DNA of 64,000 nt from Flavobacteriales bacterium ALC-1. Its GTDB lineage: Bacteria > Bacteroidota > Bacteroidia > Flavobacteriales > Flavobacteriaceae. Below, piece by piece: positions 62,612 through 64,000 of the stretch; within the stretch, counting starts at the first letter, position 1, and each line of letters begins with the position of its first letter. The stretch is from contig ABHI01000002.1 of the NCBI GenBank assembly GCA_000171875.1, forward strand, positions 1 through 64,000. The letters run 5' to 3'. Under the pieces are notes generated by a model. The model saw only the letters and a program-made list of their open reading frames with translations, was not told where the DNA came from and made no database searches. A program made the translations under genes and the position numbers.

Positions 62612-62780
62612 TTAAATATAACTTTACTTTATGTAGCTTAACTAACATAGAATTCTCATTTTAAAATAATAGTATTTTTTATATGTGAAATTAACCTTTT
62701 GGCGTATGTTTTAAGTGATATAGAGTTAATATAGAACACTTTATTGATAATTAAGTATAGATTTTAGTATTGAATAGTAT

Positions 62781-62788
62781 TAACTTTG
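62781..62788 (+). promoter_or_regulatory. -7 box (TAACTTTG) of the AraC regulator gene
   Basis: TAACTTTG matches TAnnTTTG and lies 16 bp before the ATG at 62805. No TTG at the -33 spacing. Confidence 0.4.
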
Positions 62789-62804
62789 TGAGAACAAATT
62801 AGTT

Positions 62805-63683
62805 ATGCATACTAAAAAACCTACTTTAGAAAAGATTTCTCCAGAATTTGGGAGTTCAATTCTCGTAAGAAAGCATAATGTTGATGCGTACAAAGGTGAG
62901 GTGAAACCTTTTTGGCATTTTCACCCTGAAATTGAATTGGTTTATGTTAATAAAGGCAGAGGTAAGCGTCATATAGGCAATCACCTGTCATATTTTAATA
63001 ATAGTCAGCTTTTATTAATAGGATCTAATTTACCACACAATGGATTTACAGATCGATTAACCCAAAACGGGTCACAAACTTTAGTACAATTCAAGGAAGA
63101 ATTTTTAGGAGAACATTTTTTTGGTATCCCAGAAATGGAAGGTATTAACAATTTGTTTGAACGTGCAAAAAGTGGCATTTTGTTTGGCGTTAATACAAAA
63201 AAGAAGATTGGCCCAAAAATTGAAAAACTATATAAAAATGAAGGGTTTAAGAAAATTCTTTTACTGTTAGAAGTTTTGTATGGTCTCGCAAAATCTTCAG
63301 ACTATACTATATTAAATGCTGATGGCTTTGCATTTGAAACTGAACCACAAGACAGTGCAAAGATTGATGTAATTTTCAAGCATATTAATGAAAATTTTCA
63401 AGAGCATATTAGTTTAGATGAGATTGCAAATAAGGTTAGTATGACGGTTCCTGCATTTTGTCGTTACTTTAAAAAGGCTACAGGAAAAACGTTTACCAAA
63501 CTTGTTAATGAATATAGGGTTGTGCACGCTACCAAGCTCTTATACGAAAGTCAAATGAGTATTACAGAGGTTAGTTTTGAGTGCGGTTTTAATAATTTTT
63601 CACACTTCAACAAGCTTTTTAAAGAATTTACGGGTAAAAGTGCTTCTAAATACAGAGGTGAGCTGAAGAAAATGGTACAATAA
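62805..63683 (+). CDS. AraC-family regulator with N-terminal cupin
   Basis: A 292-residue protein. The cupin-like domain (about 15-130) has the HFHPEIELVYVNKGRGKRHI ligand-binding strand, and the AraC DNA-binding domain (about 190-290) has IANKVSMTVPAFCRYFKKAT and VSFECGFNNFSHFNKLFKEF. This layout is common in regulators of sugar or surface-polysaccharide use, but the ligand is unknown. A small gene follows 16 bp later. Confidence 0.9.
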   Translation: MHTKKPTLEKISPEFGSSILVRKHNVDAYKGEVKPFWHFHPEIELVYVNKGRGKRHIGNHLSYFNNSQLLLIGSNLPHNGFTDRLTQNGSQTLVQFKEEFLGEHFFGIPEMEGINNLFERAKSGILFGVNTKKKIGPKIEKLYKNEGFKKILLLLEVLYGLAKSSDYTILNADGFAFETEPQDSAKIDVIFKHINENFQEHISLDEIANKVSMTVPAFCRYFKKATGKTFTKLVNEYRVVHATKLLYESQMSITEVSFECGFNNFSHFNKLFKEFTGKSASKYRGELKKMVQ

Positions 63684-63699
63684 TTAAATTTTGATATTT

Positions 63700-63873
63700 A
63701 TGGAGGATAAAATAGAAATTACAATTGCGTATTATAATAAAAAAGGCCAAGATATTTTGGATACTGTAAACTCTAATAGTAATTTAACTCCAGATGAAAT
63801 TATTCGTTATGGAGAAGAAATGGCAATTATTGAATATAAATTGACAGCTTTAGAAGTAGCTAAAGAAAATTAA
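63700..63873 (+). CDS. Small conserved-type protein, unknown
   Basis: A 57-residue acidic protein from the ATG at 63700. A TTG at 63691 is in frame but less likely. It begins MEDKIEITIAYYNKKGQDIL and contains LTPDEIIRYGEEMAIIEYKL, predicted helical. No signal peptide or known domain. The short gap after the AraC regulator gene suggests one transcript. Function unknown. Confidence 0.55.
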   Translation: MEDKIEITIAYYNKKGQDILDTVNSNSNLTPDEIIRYGEEMAIIEYKLTALEVAKEN

Positions 63874-63874
63874 T

Positions 63875-64000
63875 CTATTTCTGCCCTTCCCATTCCGCAT
63901 AAAACTGTTTCAGAAACCCTTCCATATACTTGTGTCTATCAGAGGCGATTCGCTTCCCAGTTTTGGTGTTCATTTGATCTTTTAGCAATAATAGCTTTTC
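63875..64000 (-). CDS. HD-domain phosphohydrolase, C-terminal end only
   Basis: The frame runs off the right edge of the window. The visible 41 residues include KTGKRIASDRHKYMEGFL and end FYAEWEGQK, matching the C-terminal helix of YedJ-type HD-domain hydrolases (family recognised by eye). The HD catalytic motif itself lies outside. Its stop is 1 bp beyond the stop of the convergent small gene. Confidence 0.65.
   Translation of the reverse strand, partial: EKLLLLKDQMNTKTGKRIASDRHKYMEGFLKQFYAEWEGQK

Overview
This 64 kb window is chromosomal DNA from a member of the Bacteroidota, almost certainly a marine Flavobacteriaceae. The evidence is the low G+C content and several lineage markers: a GldH gliding lipoprotein, a secreted protease with a type IX secretion (T9SS) sorting domain, an HU-CCDC81/SPOR protein, MG2/TonB-plug and TraB/GumN surface proteins, a four-helix-bundle (IVP) cassette, and promoters of the TTG-N17-20-TAnnTTTG type. 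The genus cannot be fixed from sequence reading alone. I saw no rRNA, tRNA, CRISPR array, prophage or insertion sequence.

Layout. 1-12.4 kb: mostly housekeeping genes. These are an envelope operon (TPR protein, DUF4292 lipoprotein, EnvC-like factor), an acyl-CoA thioesterase, an HU-CCDC81/SPOR protein, dprA, trpS, plsC, an ECF sigma factor with a membrane-anchored beta-barrel partner, recA and trhO. 12.4-18.4 kb: ricT, gldH, a class A penicillin-binding protein, and the two subunits of a 3-oxoacid CoA-transferase. 18.6-30.5 kb: a fused oligopeptide-type ABC ATPase, a large T9SS subtilase, then a leftward run with a PolB-type exonuclease, an S41 peptidase, a serine hydrolase, an alkylguanine methyltransferase and a CNNM/CBS protein. 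30.7-34.9 kb: a two-component system, two neighbouring target-like genes and a previously unmarked 28-codon gene. 35-39 kb: a MarR regulator behind a 32-bp perfect palindrome, its membrane-protein partner, and an MG2/plug protein. 39-58.8 kb: a haem island with hemB, hemF, hemE, a hemC-hemD fusion and hemA leftwards, and hemH and a hemJ-like gene rightwards, with an AraC regulator divergent from hemA. 58.8-64 kb: an NtrY-like kinase, an enoyl-CoA hydratase, a PA0069-type radical SAM protein, another AraC regulator, and the end of an HD-domain phosphohydrolase.

The most interesting signal is a repeated promoter architecture at 31360-31420, 32457-32517 and 34847-34907. Each copy has two GTTAA half-sites 11 bp apart, then exactly 36 bp, then a TAnnTTTG box, then about 30 bp to a start codon. 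The three copies precede a secreted coiled-coil-like protein, an alpha/beta hydrolase, and a tiny arginine-rich ORF that leads into the histidine kinase/response regulator pair. This looks like a compact autoregulated stress regulon controlled by that pair. Between the tiny ORF and the kinase lies a 15-bp hairpin followed by a T-rich tract, which looks like a terminator/attenuator.

A second notable structure is the four-helix-bundle gene between hemE and hemCD. It is framed by degenerate heptanucleotide arrays that contain its own stop codon and the stop codon of hemCD, which suggests a repeat-bounded insertion cassette in an otherwise normal haem operon.
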